Origin: Phoronis australis
Taxonomy: Eukaryota; Phoronida; Phoronidae
NCBI GenBank assembly: GCA_002633005.1
Contig: NMRA01000035.1
Location: forward strand, 662,863-726,862
DNA: 64,000 nt
Direction: 5' to 3'
A program made the translations under genes and the position numbers. Each line of letters begins with the position of its first letter. The first letter of the stretch is position 1. This document shows, in pieces, positions 42,995-56,200 of the stretch. Under the pieces are notes generated by a model, which was given only the letters and a program-made list of their open reading frames with translations, made no database searches and was not told the DNA's origin.

Positions 42995-45900
42995 ACTGCA
43001 GAAGCACACCATATATCAGCGATGACTGAACCTCCCAGTCGGGATTGACACTGATAGATCAAGACTAAAACGCGGACTTGGAAATGTGCGAATCTCTGGT
43101 ATTGTGGTCACAGCTGACGACACCAGTCACAGAATTCGGTTGGGAAAACCGTGCCCCCAAGGTTCACTTAGGACTAAAAATGTGCGACCTCCAAGTACAT
43201 TGTGGGAACCTGGGTAGAGTTTCGTAGACGCAAGAATCTGGTTGGGAAGTAAGTGTGATCACGTTTTTCGCTTGTAAAACATGGCGATATCTCTTGCGTG
43301 TTCTTGCGTTTTCGTTTTCGCGAGATTTTCGCTTCTGGGGAACACATCCCGTATAGGATCTTCTGATCAAGAGAACAAGGGATCGTTTTTCTGGTTAAAA
43401 GATGAAGACCTATTGGAATGAGCTTAATATATTTTATGCTTGTTTATGGGCGCGCCTGTTCTTTGAATTTTGCGCCAACGTAGCACAAACGTATTAAATT
43501 TTGAACTCCGACAATATAACTAGATCGACCAACTGTGGCCCTCGTGTGGCAATCGCGTCAGTCTCTCAATAACTTTCTACACTCGCGACATTTAGCAATC
43601 TGACGAGGTACGACTTGTTACTTATTTTGATTTAAAAACATCGTCACAAACTCGTTCTTCCTGGCGTCGTCCGCGCCTTTTTATCCTTGAAAGGAAAACC
43701 TGTCAGTTTCAAAATATCTTATATGATGCGACAAATGATGTGCTGAAAAGTTGCTACTGTTAGCAATTAAGTGGGAGAAATTCGTGGAATATGAAAATAA
43801 TCAATTAAACCTTGAGTTCAAATTGCATGCTTGAGACAGATAGTTTATTCCCGTCGAACCAGCTCACACCAGGTCGCTAGTATAAAAAGTTATTGAGAGA
43901 CGGAGTCTCGTTTGCCTGTGGTCTAGTCCTATTTGGCCCGTATTGGTTTGGAAAATACCCGACATTCGGGACTCCATAGCCAGTTATCGTTTCCCATACT
44001 CTATAAAGTTTTAGGACGAATTTCTTCATGTAGATATGTTTACTATTTTTACTTTGTTTCTTCGTTGTCAAACTCAGTTCAAAGTCGTTGTGAAACTGTC
44101 TACATTTTCTTTTTAAATCTTGAAGAGCAGTTCGCCTTGTTTTACAGTTACTAGTTGGCTAAAATGAAAATCAAATTAAGTCTTTTACTCTTAAGAAACT
44201 GGTCTCACCAGTCTGACAGGATTTGGTTTCTGCTACCAAGAGGCACAAACAAAACCCACAACAAGTCAAGAAAAGCATTGGCATAAAAATCGTCGATTTT
44301 ATTGGGGTTTTGACGTCCTTGAAATTCGCGCTGACTTCCATTCAAAAATAGGCCGGTCACGTGACTTCATTTCCCGAGAGTACGTCGTTGATCAGAAGTT
44401 GGTTATGCTTCTTCGTGTGGAACTCGAAAAGTGAAAAAGTGACAGCCAAACGGGGCGAAATGCAGTTTTAAATTCTTCAATTGTTGTCGAGATAAAACTC
44501 AGAAGGTTAAGTTAGAAACCATTGTGGCAGTCATTGTTTGTGTATTTATTGTTACATTTGATCTGCAAACTGTTTTGTAATATTGAACTATAACTATTGC
44601 TATATTGCTATTACTATGTTATTTCGTGGTATTTCCATGATATTTTAAAAAATATTTCTGAAAATTTGCTCAATTTTCATTTAGCTTCGTGAATACATTT
44701 CATTGGTGAATTACTCCAGTTGAGAGTGATTGATTTTATTATTAACTAGATTGTCATTATTTTATTCATTCATGGAGAGAAAAAAGTGCTGAAATTTTTT
44801 TAATTGTGAGGGGAGTTCTATCCGTCCTAACTAGGACTTCTGATTCAATCCAGCAGAATATGAGTTACCAAATTGACATGGCTGGATAAGACAAAACCCT
44901 GAAGATTATTGCCTTGTACTATTCTGCTAGGGATATCTGTTGACGTTACAATTTGCAGTAACGTCATGAAGCTCATAGTTCAAAGGTTAGCTTTGCTCAT
45001 TTGCTTCATACTCCTGACATATTTTTTATCTTCATATATTGTGTATTCGTGTCAAATATATGATGATCCTGTTATCTGTAAATCAGAAATTTAACGTGAT
45101 TTTATTTTTATCATGAAGAATGTCATTGAAAATCATTTTGTTCATACTTAGTGAGAAAAAAGTGCTGAAATGTTTGAACAGTGATACAAATTCTAACGGT
45201 CCTAAGTAAGGTCTATGGATTTATTCCACGAACAAGACAAAATATGTGGCTTTTCTGCCTTAAATATTCTGTCACTAATATCTGTTGACAGAATTTGCAA
45301 TAGCGTCATTAGGCGTACCTTAAGTTAAGCTATACTCAATTAGCTCATATTCCTGTCATTATTTGTACTTTTTACCTTTACATATCGTATAATAAACCAT
45401 GGTAAATATAATACGTTCTTGTTATGTATAAATCATAAATTTGGCAGCTTGACCTACACTCAAGTTTAGAGGCTGGCTGACTTCAATAAATCGTACATGT
45501 GTTCCTGTTATGTAAAAATTAAATGTCTAACAACTATAAAACTCTTCAGTCTTTGTTTTGATAATTTGAATAACAATAGTTTTACACACGATCTACAAAG
45601 TGCACGGCACATCGTCAAGTCGGTGAACGTCAGATAGGGGTCATGATACACCTCTTAAAAAGTTCTAAAAGCCACGTTTGCCTATCGATGGTTTTGTTGT
45701 TATATCCAATTGTAAAGAGTTGCATACCATTGGAAAATCACCCGTCATTAAAAACTTGGTCTTTTAGAAGATATCTAACCAAATAAGCAACAGGGCTCGG
45801 AATGACCAATGACAATAAATGAGGAAAATTTTCCATGTATCGTTTCATAAATAAATAGGCTCGTGTGATAGAAATATTTTCTATGTTGTAAAATTTAATA

Positions 45901-47238
45901 GAAGTAGACGTTTTTGCATGATAAAGTCAAGACAATGATTAAAAAAGAGACACAAAAAGAAGAAACTCGAAATCAAATAAGATGAAATCAAAACCAAAAA
46001 GAGTATATCCTCTTAAAAGAGGAAAATTCCAAGCCCTCTTGAAGAGCATTTACTATTAAGTAAGAAACAACAACATGAATTATCCCATGCACTTTCATAT
46101 TTATTCCTGAAAAAGACTGACATAAGCACAGCTGATAGGTTTAGTCACTTCATAAACTAATATTAATATAACAAAAAAAAACACCTGATCACAGAAAATA
46201 TAAGTAAACTTAAATACCTAATATCTATCTCCAATATCAGCACAGTGGTGCGATTCAAAACATTTCAGGTACAAAATAATACTCCGCAGATCAATTCATC
46301 AATAATTAATAGACCTTGAAACAATACTAACAACATACTGTGAAACAAACTAAACATACGAGAAGGCTTCATTGGATGACATTTGTGTGTACAAGCACAA
46401 CTAACTACATGCCTAGACTTTGTTCACTTGGAAAAAGAACGTTAAAAGTGACCACAATCAAAGATACAACCTTTTACCATGATACACATATTGCTGAGTT
46501 AGTAAGTGTCGTTGAAAACAATAATTTTTGCCTTTTTGTAAATCCGCAAAAAATCTTGCAGCCAAAATGCACTAGAATGACATATAAAACCTACCACCTA
46601 CCGCAAACCCCTACTGATTAACGAACCAAAGCTGACAATTAGATAATAATCATTCTAGAAATAATAGAACAAATGATCTAAAACACTAACAGCCAGGACA
46701 GAAATTATTACAAAGCAAAAAACTGAAAAAACTAGAAAGGGAGACATCTTTTACTAGTACTGACAAAATGTAACTCTATTAACTTGAAATTACCTCACCT
46801 TCAAGAAAACTGAGAACAAAATTTCATTTACCATATTGCACAAAAGCAAATGATTTCTTTATTATATGAATAATCAAATAGACTTGATGAGCATACTTTG
46901 TCCTCTAAAATTCTAATTTTGATTAAGTTCACATCTATTTAGAATATTCATCATCAGCCTAGATCAATGTTGAAGCAAACTTTCACAACAGTAAGCAAAC
47001 TAGAAATAATTTCTGGCAATAATTTTTATACAAAATGTATCAAATAAGTAATTGAATGGTAGTCATTAAAACATTACAAAAGCCATCATGAAAAACACCA
47101 AATGTGTGCTTGAAGAATTTCCTACTCACTATCTCTGAGGATGTTACTATCATTTCGACATGGTTACATGTTATTTACAGACAACCACCAGATGGAAGCA
47201 CATGCTACTCAGACTTTACAGACTGTAGCGCCCTCTGA
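42995..47238. other. Convergent intergenic region between the SPMIP2-like gene and the annexin 3' end
   Basis: No gene seen. 43198-43345 is a copy of repeat family R4 (GTAGAGTTTCGTAGACGCAA). 44781-45115 and 45152-45440 form a diverged tandem duplication of about 370 bp. TTTATT at 46858-46863 (AATAAA on the minus strand) is a possible annexin polyadenylation signal about 380 bases past its stop. The AT-rich interval 46000-47200 may be annexin 3' UTR. Confidence 0.55.
44781..45440. repeat. Diverged tandem duplication, period about 370 bp
   Basis: GAGAGAAAAAAGTGCTGAAAT at 44776 and its match at 45152 start two copies. Both continue through TCCTAA(C/G)TA(A)GG, a run ending ATATCTGTTGAC, and TCATACTCCTGACAT or its variant, and both end near a TATCTGTAAATCA-like run. 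Identity is moderate, so the duplication is not recent. Confidence 0.65.
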
Positions 47239-50200
47239 CTAGCGCTCCCCAACCAGAGCCAGCAACATCTGCTTGTATTTACCACTACAGTCATCCTAAA
47301 AAACAGAAAATCAAATTTTCATTGGTCAAAACTTATGAGTAACTTTATCAGCAAGTTAAATCATTCAGATAAATATTTCCTACATTGTAGAAATTAAAGC
47401 AACTATGAACCGGCGTTCCATCCAAGAACTTAACTTTTTATTTAGCCTACTTGCCACTATACAAGAGCAACGTGGAGCATTGAAATGCGCCCAAGAATGC
47501 ATCGCAAATGGTGTGCTTCTAGGGTTGTTTATTTGTGCCATAAAAATGGCCACTAGATGGCGCAAACATGTACAATCCATCTGAAAACGGAATATGTCAT
47601 TGCTTCTTTAATAGAAAGCTATACACTAAATTTCATAGAAATCTGTCACGGAAATTAAGAGAAACAAAAAAAACACAAAAAATAAAATTGCCACTAGGTG
47701 ACACACCAGTAGTCAGATCTGTCCGAAAGTCGTCGTCGTTCGTTGTCATCATCATATAAATGCACTTACTAAATTTAGTAAAGATCCGGAAAATGGTTTA
47801 GGAGATATAGCCATAGGCGCAAAAAAACAAAACTGCCACAAGGAGGCGCCACAGTAGTCAAAGTCGTCGGAAAATCATCATCAACCGACCTCTTCACAGT
47901 AAGAACATACAATCATGCTTAGAAGCGGTTTGTTTGATAGAGGGGTGGATGCTAAAAAACTCCAAAATTGTAAAAATGGCCACTAGGTGGCGCAAACTAC
48001 GTCATCCGAAAACAGGAGGATACCGTTGTTTCACTAATAGATGCCTATATACTAAATTTTGTGAAAATATGTTGAGGAACTTTGAAGATACAGAGGTAAA
48101 CGTAAAAAATTAAAATTGCTACTAGGGGACACACCGGCAGTGAGATCCGTCCGAAAGTTCGCTCATGCTGTCCCATCCATGAAAGGAACACATAAGCAAA
48201 ATTTCATGAATATATGTCAATCGGTTTTGAAGATAGAGCAGCGGACGCCGGACGGACAGACACCGGACGGACGGATGGACGGACGGACAGAGATGATGGC
48301 ATAATGCGTCCACATATAAATGTGTGGGTGCATAAAAATTGGTCTCCGGGTGCAGCTCCAGGATTTTGAGTTGGGGGGCAGAGCATAGTATTGGTCAGGA
48401 TTTTGCCTGTCAGACATTCACACCCCCGAACTGCCAAATGGAATATGGGAGAATTTTAGGGGGCCATGGCCCCCTTGGCACCCCTCCCCCTAAATCCGCC
48501 ATTGGTCTCTAACTTGTTCCTTGCTCAGTTGAGAAGTGATTTCTGGGTTGGCAAAAAACTGACAGTTTGTTATTCCTTGATACGATGCTAAGCACATAAA
48601 AAGAAAACAGGCCAACCTGGACTCCAGCACTAACAAACTGTCAGGTCTTTTGAAGCCCCGAAATGATCTCCAGCTTGACAAAGCAAAAATTTGAGACCAA
48701 GTTCATTATGACAAGTGGTCAAAAATCGTTATGAAAACATGATTTTATTGACATGTTTGGTTTTAGGGCTGAAAAAATGAAATGCATTGTGGTGTCGCGT
48801 ATTAGTAAGCGCCAGTCTCCATAAGCTCCAAGTAAAAGCCAGTTGAAAACACTATTTGTAAACAAAGTGCCAGGTCTCAAATAAGTGCACGGGCCGGTAA
48901 TTCGAGACTAACTGAAAGAACAATTCTGACTGCAATTCACTGTTTTTCTGGATAGTCTAGGGCCTACTGTTAACTGAATACAAGTCAACATAAACGAGTG
49001 AAAAGTAACAAAAAGATGCATTGTAAGTGTTAAACTTCATGAGTGGCACTTCTGCTAATGGTAAGTGTTGGTATAGTTTATTAGCCTGTGTATAGATATC
49101 GCTTGTTGTCAATTAAAACATGGTTTCTCAAGTTCGTTGTACAGCATGGCCTTGTATAATATGCAACACTACAGAACTTCCTACCAAAACAATGACACAG
49201 TCAAATTAATTCTGACATAAATATTCAAGATGAAACCTCAAAATTCTGTCAGTTTTCTAAACTGCCTTTTCATTTTTGTTCATGCTTTTCATAGAAAACA
49301 TAAAAGTCTAAATTGTTGATAGCACCAAATGAAAAAACTAGTTTTTTAAAAACAACTAATAACAGAGTTTCAGAGAGCAGTGCACAAATTGAGATACGAA
49401 TAACTGTATGCCTCGGTAACATATTGGCCAATACTCAAGTGATCCCATCGATTGAGTTCTATCCCCAAAGACCAAGCATGACTGAGCAACATTTAATTGG
49501 ATCAGGAGATCAAAGATGTGAAACCAATACAATTCATGCATGCAGAAGACAAAATCTGCGTAGATTTTGGTCACGCATCTGCTGGACAATGTCTGAGTGC
49601 TTCGAGCAATAACCGTTTGTGCCAGCAAACCATTTGAAATTGGATGGCCATCTCCAGATAACAAAAGCCACGTGGAGCCTTGAAATGTGCCGCAAATGGC
49701 ATGCTTCTACAGGTGTTTTTAGCGTCATAAAATTGGCCATTAGACAGCACAGAATGCATCAAACCCGTCCGAATTGAGAAGGTGGCGTTGTCTCTTTAAT
49801 ATAAAACTATTTGCAAAATTTCATGAAAATAAGCTAAGGAACTCCAAAGAAATAGAGGCAAATGTAAAAAAGACAATTGACACCAGGGGGCACAATAGTC
49901 TGATTGGTCTGAAACTCATTGTCATCTATTGCCATCCCCATAGGAGCCCATCCCCCAAATTTTGCAAAGATCCTTTAAGGGTTAAGGAGATACAGTCGTA
50001 GAGGCATAAAAAGCAAAATTGCCTTTAAAAGATGTAAAAGTAGTCAAAACCATCCGAAAATCGATGTCAGCCCTCCCCCCCCCCTTAAATCCACCTAAGG
50101 ATCATAAGGAGATTGCCTGTAGATGTCAAACAAACAAACAAGAATGTCTGAGGTTCTACTGATATCCTGCAAGTGAGTAACCCCCCCACAGGAATTAAAA

Positions 50201-53200
50201 AAATGTTTACTTCACTCGATGGTACACAGATTATTGAATTTTAATGCTGACGCTCGACTGATGCCCGACGTAATCTCTTGACAAACGACTGATCAACTGC
50301 CCAATACGATCATTTTCTGCCCAGAAATTCATCAGACTGGCATTGGAACCGTTATTTGATAAGAAATAAAGTTTTCACTTTGTCTTTGAGGATTTTGTTT
50401 AGTCTGAAAAATCCGAATAACAATCACAATATAAGTAACATAACCATGATTACAGGCATTTACTCACCTTGATGAACTCTCCGAGAGATTTGTTGTATAG
50501 TCGCTGAAACTCTCTTTTGATTTCCAACATGTCGACTTCACATCGACTGACAATAATTCGAATAAGTGTACGGTCATCAGTCCCAAGGCCCTAAGTACAA
50601 GAGACATGTAAATAGCTTTTCCGAAAAAAACTCGAAAACAGTTTTTACAAAGTACTGTGAGACTCAAGTGAAAAATACAGCCACGGTTTACGCACTTGTG
50701 ATATATTAGCTCAGACACAACAAGAACAAACTTCTCAGTTCTAAGTCAAACCTCCACTTTATCACCACAACTGCTTATAAAAAGAGTAGAGAGCAGACGT
50801 AAAAGTTTGTCACAAACTTGAGTGAGTTAATTACGCAGCACTACAAATATTGTTCGTTTCCCACTGCCCACCTTCTCCGCTCAGAAATGGGTACCTTAAA
50901 TATTTGATTTACCATTTTTCATTCACAAGGTGGGCTGAGTTTTACAGCCACAAATACATCTCCTTTTACAACTACAAAAATTCTTAGGTCAGATATCAAG
51001 ACAACATTGATCTCTTAATTAATAGCAATGCAAAATACGTGACAATGAGTGACCAGCCACTAGCCAAGTTTTTCAACAGAAATTTTTGCACTCATAATTA
51101 CACCCTTCAGTAAGACACCACAAATCTCACAGCAAGGACTTGTAGTATCAGGGGATATAAATTTTTGATGTGCTAGCAAAACAGCATGTTACCTTTATCA
51201 TTACCAACTGATACTACAACAAATCATTTGTTTTTATCCATGTGCTTTGAAACGATTGTGGTAATACATACCTTCATAGATTTGTAAAGTTTTTCAGCAA
51301 AATAGGCAGCTTTTCCCCGTGTTACTTTAACTGTAAAGGAGACGCAAGAAATAAATATTTTGAAAGATACAAATCACAACGACCTTGCATATAATGTTTG
51401 ACAGTCAAGACGGCAAGCACAATAACAGTTCACACAGGTTACATGATGTAGAGAAAAGTTTTGTTATTGTATTGCGCTGCGTATTACACTGTATTATACT
51501 GGTTTATACAGCTGCGTTATATTGGATTATATGGTATTATACTCAGGTTCATACGGTGTTTTACTGTATTGTTGTATTATTGCACACAGACACATGAGTA
51601 TCCTCCTGGGGGTTGTTTCTCGAAGAATGTATTGTCTTCTGGCTAAAGATCAGGCTACGGATGGCTTAACCTGTTTCACAAAACTAAGTTAACACTAAAA
51701 GTTGGAAAATCTGTCAACAGCTCGAAGTCAAAAGAAGGAAATATCCTGCTTGGGAGCAAACTAATAGCCAACGTCAAGAGACAAAAAAACAACTTTTGGC
51801 AATAAATAGACTCTCCAAGAAACAGGCCCCGTGAAAATTGAGATAGCATTGAAGAGACCACACTCATTTTAAACAATAAAAACAAAATAATAATTAATTT
51901 AAGCAGCTGAATACACATGAATTCATAATCTAGTGATCCGATTGGATAACAAACGTGAAGCCAAGGTAGAGTTTTGTAGACGCAATAATCTCACAAGAAA
52001 GCTTGTGTGATCAAGTGCTTTGCTAGTAATACACCGCAATATTTCACAAAGTCTGGTGAGTTCTTGCTTTTCTCGAAAAAACCTAACTCTATAGAACGCA
52101 TGCCTGGTTACCCTTCCAGGTTCTTAACCAACAGACGCTTTATGAACCATTAACTAACAACGTACCAATGGATATCATGCCAGTGGCCAGGTCACCGGAC
52201 ATTTCACTCTGAATGGCCTTCTCCATGGTGTGCCCTGTCAAGGTGAAATACTCTTCAAACACCGCCCTCAATTGGGCGTGGCTCTGAGAGGCCAGGACAG
52301 CGTTGAACCGTGACTCGTCCGTACCCCACTTATTCTCGCCAGCTTGGTACAGAGCCTGTAAGTTGAAACCATTTCTTAGTTATGGTAGAAACTGAATAAC
52401 AGCGCACTTTGACACACTTCCCCGTACCAAATCATGACTAAATATTTAATTCACAACAAGAATTAACTTAAATTTCCATCAAAATGAGTGTTTCGTATAG
52501 TTACTTGAATTCAGTCCATCAGCCTATTCTGACTAATAAAATCAACAATTGGACACGCTGATGCCAAATTAATCTGTACATGAAGTTTTTCAACGTGATC
52601 GCCCCATTTCATCAGTTTTTAGTCAGTAAAAAAACCTAAAGCAGAGTATACACATTTAACGATTAAAATGAACATCCACTGAGATGAAATAATAAATAAA
52701 TGAGCAACCAATGAGATGATGACACACAAATGAACATCCACTGAAATGATGCCATAAAAGTGAACATCCACTGGTATAATACTCAAAAATGAGCATCCAA
52801 TGAGGCACTGACTCAAAAATAAAGACGTACTCGGGTATAACACAAAAATGAACATCCACCGCGATAGTGACATAAAAATGACATCCACTGCAATGAAGAT
52901 CTGCAGTTGACATCCACAAAAATGAACATCTGCTCAAATAATGACACAAAAATGAACATCTGCTGAAATAATGACACAAAAATGAACATCCGCTGAAATG
53001 CTGACATAAAAACGACCCACGATAACATAAAAAATTACATACTGATGCATCAGTCTTGGCCTTCTGACGATCAACTGTCAAATTTTCTGATCTGTTACCC
53101 TGCAAACATACAGTTTTCAATAAGCATGTAACGAGCTGATTATAATTTCAGTTAAATCCGACACGAAACTGTTCTGTAATAGGACAAAATAATGAACGGG

Positions 53201-56200
53201 TATTCTGCGAAATTTTCAACAGCAAATTAAACGAATATCTAAAGACTACTACAAAATATTAAATCAATGGTCAAAAAGTGTTTAAACTTAAATCCAAATA
53301 TGAATTAAAATCCAAAACCACAAATAGCACAACAGTAGAACCAAAATTGCTGGGTAAAACTCACAGTCGTCATAGAAACCATGAATCTTGCAAAATGTCC
53401 AGACGTTTCTGATTTCAGATCGTGTTCCAAGCTGTGCGAATGGACTGTCAACAAAAGTAGGACTTACACAAACAAAAGAAAAGCAATCAAAACACTCTGT
53501 GCAACGTTTAGGATCTGACAGCACCCAGCAGTAAGGTTTTGCCAATTTATCCTAAAGAATGCCCCGACAGATTCAACCTTACGCGCTCATCACAAAACAT
53601 CAGGAAAAGCTTTCGTTGGATACAAAACCAAGTCGAACCTAGTGATGAGTATGCATTGTTGTTTTATGTCGGGGAAAACACTTACATTTGCTAGAGAAAC
53701 CATGAGTCTCTTAAAATGGCCGGATGTATCATTAATGATTGCCTGCTCCAGTGTCCGTTTGTAATCTAAAAAGGAAAACCAGTGCACGCACATGCTAAGA
53801 AGGTTGCTACTAACAGCACTCGGATGTTAAAGCGAGACAGTGGGCGCTTCCAGACAACTGAAGTTTGAGACGATTTGAATAAGCTTATCAGTCAGTCTGG
53901 ACATAATTCAGAAGTTGCAGACTCCAAGTGTTAAACTCACTTTTTTCATAATTTCAGAAGTATTTCTCCATAACCGTGAGACAAACAAAAGCCGTACTTG
54001 CCTCTGAAAGGTATACGTGTCCCAACAGAATAGTTGTTAGCCCAGGATGTGCTCGCGTGCAACCTCGCTTTAACTCATGTTGTTAACAAGGAAAATTACT
54101 GTATCCTATTTACACAACGCCTTTCAGCACATATTGTATTCTTTCGTAAAGTTTGTAAGCGTACGTGTTAAATGGCTTCTGCACAGGTCCTACTCCTTGC
54201 TACAGTTTCTGTGTAGGCCGGGTTAAGGTTATGTAAGTCTGTGTATTAAGACAAATACCTAAAAAAATCATAGATTTTAACCCAGTAACAATGAAGTATA
54301 ACTTTCTGAAGGTAGAAAGTCCGTGGAATTGGATTTTTTACATTTTACCAATGTGTTATTAATTGAGTCACATGACCATGTCTTTTCAGTAAAAATAAAC
54401 AAAAACGAAAGATACGTTCATGATAGAAAGACAATGGTATCAATGAATTGATCAAATTTTATTTGATATAAAAGCACAAGATAAGATGTCAAAAATGCTG
54501 TTCCAGATTTCTAAAATATTTCAATTTCATTTTATGCAACTTCAGATTTTTTCATGAAAATCAAAAAGTCCAATTTTTCAACATCCCTTGAGGCAAAAGT
54601 GGAACATTTTAAAATGATTCTTAACGCTGCTTTAGAGAGCAGCGCATAAAACATTAACTCAAAGTTTCACATGAATCCGATCAGCTATATTTGAGATATG
54701 ATGTTCTGAATTTACCAATTAAATTCGAACGCTTCTTCCAACCTTAAGAACTTGCAAAGATTTTTTTTTGTAAATTAGGAAAGTACGATTATTATGTTAA
54801 GAATATGAAAGCTTTTGAAGACTTTGACAGCTAAGGAGAAGATTGTGACAGGGTTGGTTGCACGCACTGAACTATGCCATTCCCCCGCCAGTGGCTCTGA
54901 GAGAGTCATGTTAAAGGAGTAATCGGGAAAGATGTGAAACTTAAAATTGCATCAGCATTAGTGTACTTTATCAGAAGAGTGATGAGAATGACTATGGTGC
55001 AAAAGAGATACCAATAAAGGTAAGATAAGAGGGTGAAAATAACTACTCCTATATGTACAGTTGCATACTTCCCAAATAAATAAGATTAAGGATGACCTGA
55101 TAGCATTTTATGAAGCTTCCCTAAGAATTTATTACTTGATAACTCGAGCCTCTTGAGATGCCTAAATGGTACCTAAGGTCCTACAAAAATGTATTTCTGA
55201 CCTTTAAGTATTGTGAACATTGTTTTGATGGGGTCCGATTCTGATTAAAAGCCCTGGGTTCACGAGTTAAAGTGTTCGAAATTATACATAACGTCTAAAT
55301 TTCAGTGCCACAAAACAAAGCAAATGATTAAGCAGTAGCCTCTAAACATTTTGTATCGTAGTTTTCCGATGTAGCAAAGTGGTCAGTTTAACATGTACCT
55401 ACTTTGATTTAGATAAGCATCCAACATGTTTTACAAGTAGTTTTAATAATGAAAAAAGTGACAAAAAGCTTCATGCTAGTTAGAAAATAATACAAACGTC
55501 CATATTAGGCTCAAACACCATCTAGGTGCAGGTGAACTCAGCTACTTACTATACTTGTCACTTGTTACCCATAGCGCATAAAAATTTCAGTAACTGTTTA
55601 TAACACCGCTTTGTACGTGTTAGTGTCGGTGTTAATAAATAGCAAGTTTTACAGATAGTTAAACACACAACAGTGTTGTTTGTTTCTAACTTTAAAGGGC
55701 TATCTCCGCGGTACATACGTCGTCTCGTCCTTAGTTCAGACCTTGCACACAATAGTTGCCGTTGTCAAACTACTCTTCCTTTCAAGTTATAATAAAATAA
55801 TAAAACTGCCACCACATTGGATAAAATTTTCAATTGTTAAAAAGCGTTGATTCGTCAGAACTTTGGAGGAAGGAAAAATCAGATTATGACATGAAAATTG
55901 AAAAAAAAATTAATAACAATAGGACCATCATAATAAGCAATAGCACATTCAACTAACTATTAAATATAAGCAAAAGTGAAGTTAGAGAGGCAGCAAAGGG
56001 CAAACATGCAACATAGTAAAAATTAGTATTGCAGGCAGACAACCGATGGGGGAGCATGCAGCATTATAAAAAGCTTTATTTCTGAAGCTGAAGATGTGCC
56101 AAATTTAGACATCTCGATAGCAAGTATCAACAAGAACATGATTATAATTATATGAAAACACAGCTCACGGAAACATTACATTTAAAACATTCCAACAAAA

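Noticed and set aside
52619-53120. Periodic open frames rich in F/I/V on the minus strand
   Set aside because: Product of the 33-bp minisatellite; the only real coding part is the 57-nt annexin exon at 53043-53099.
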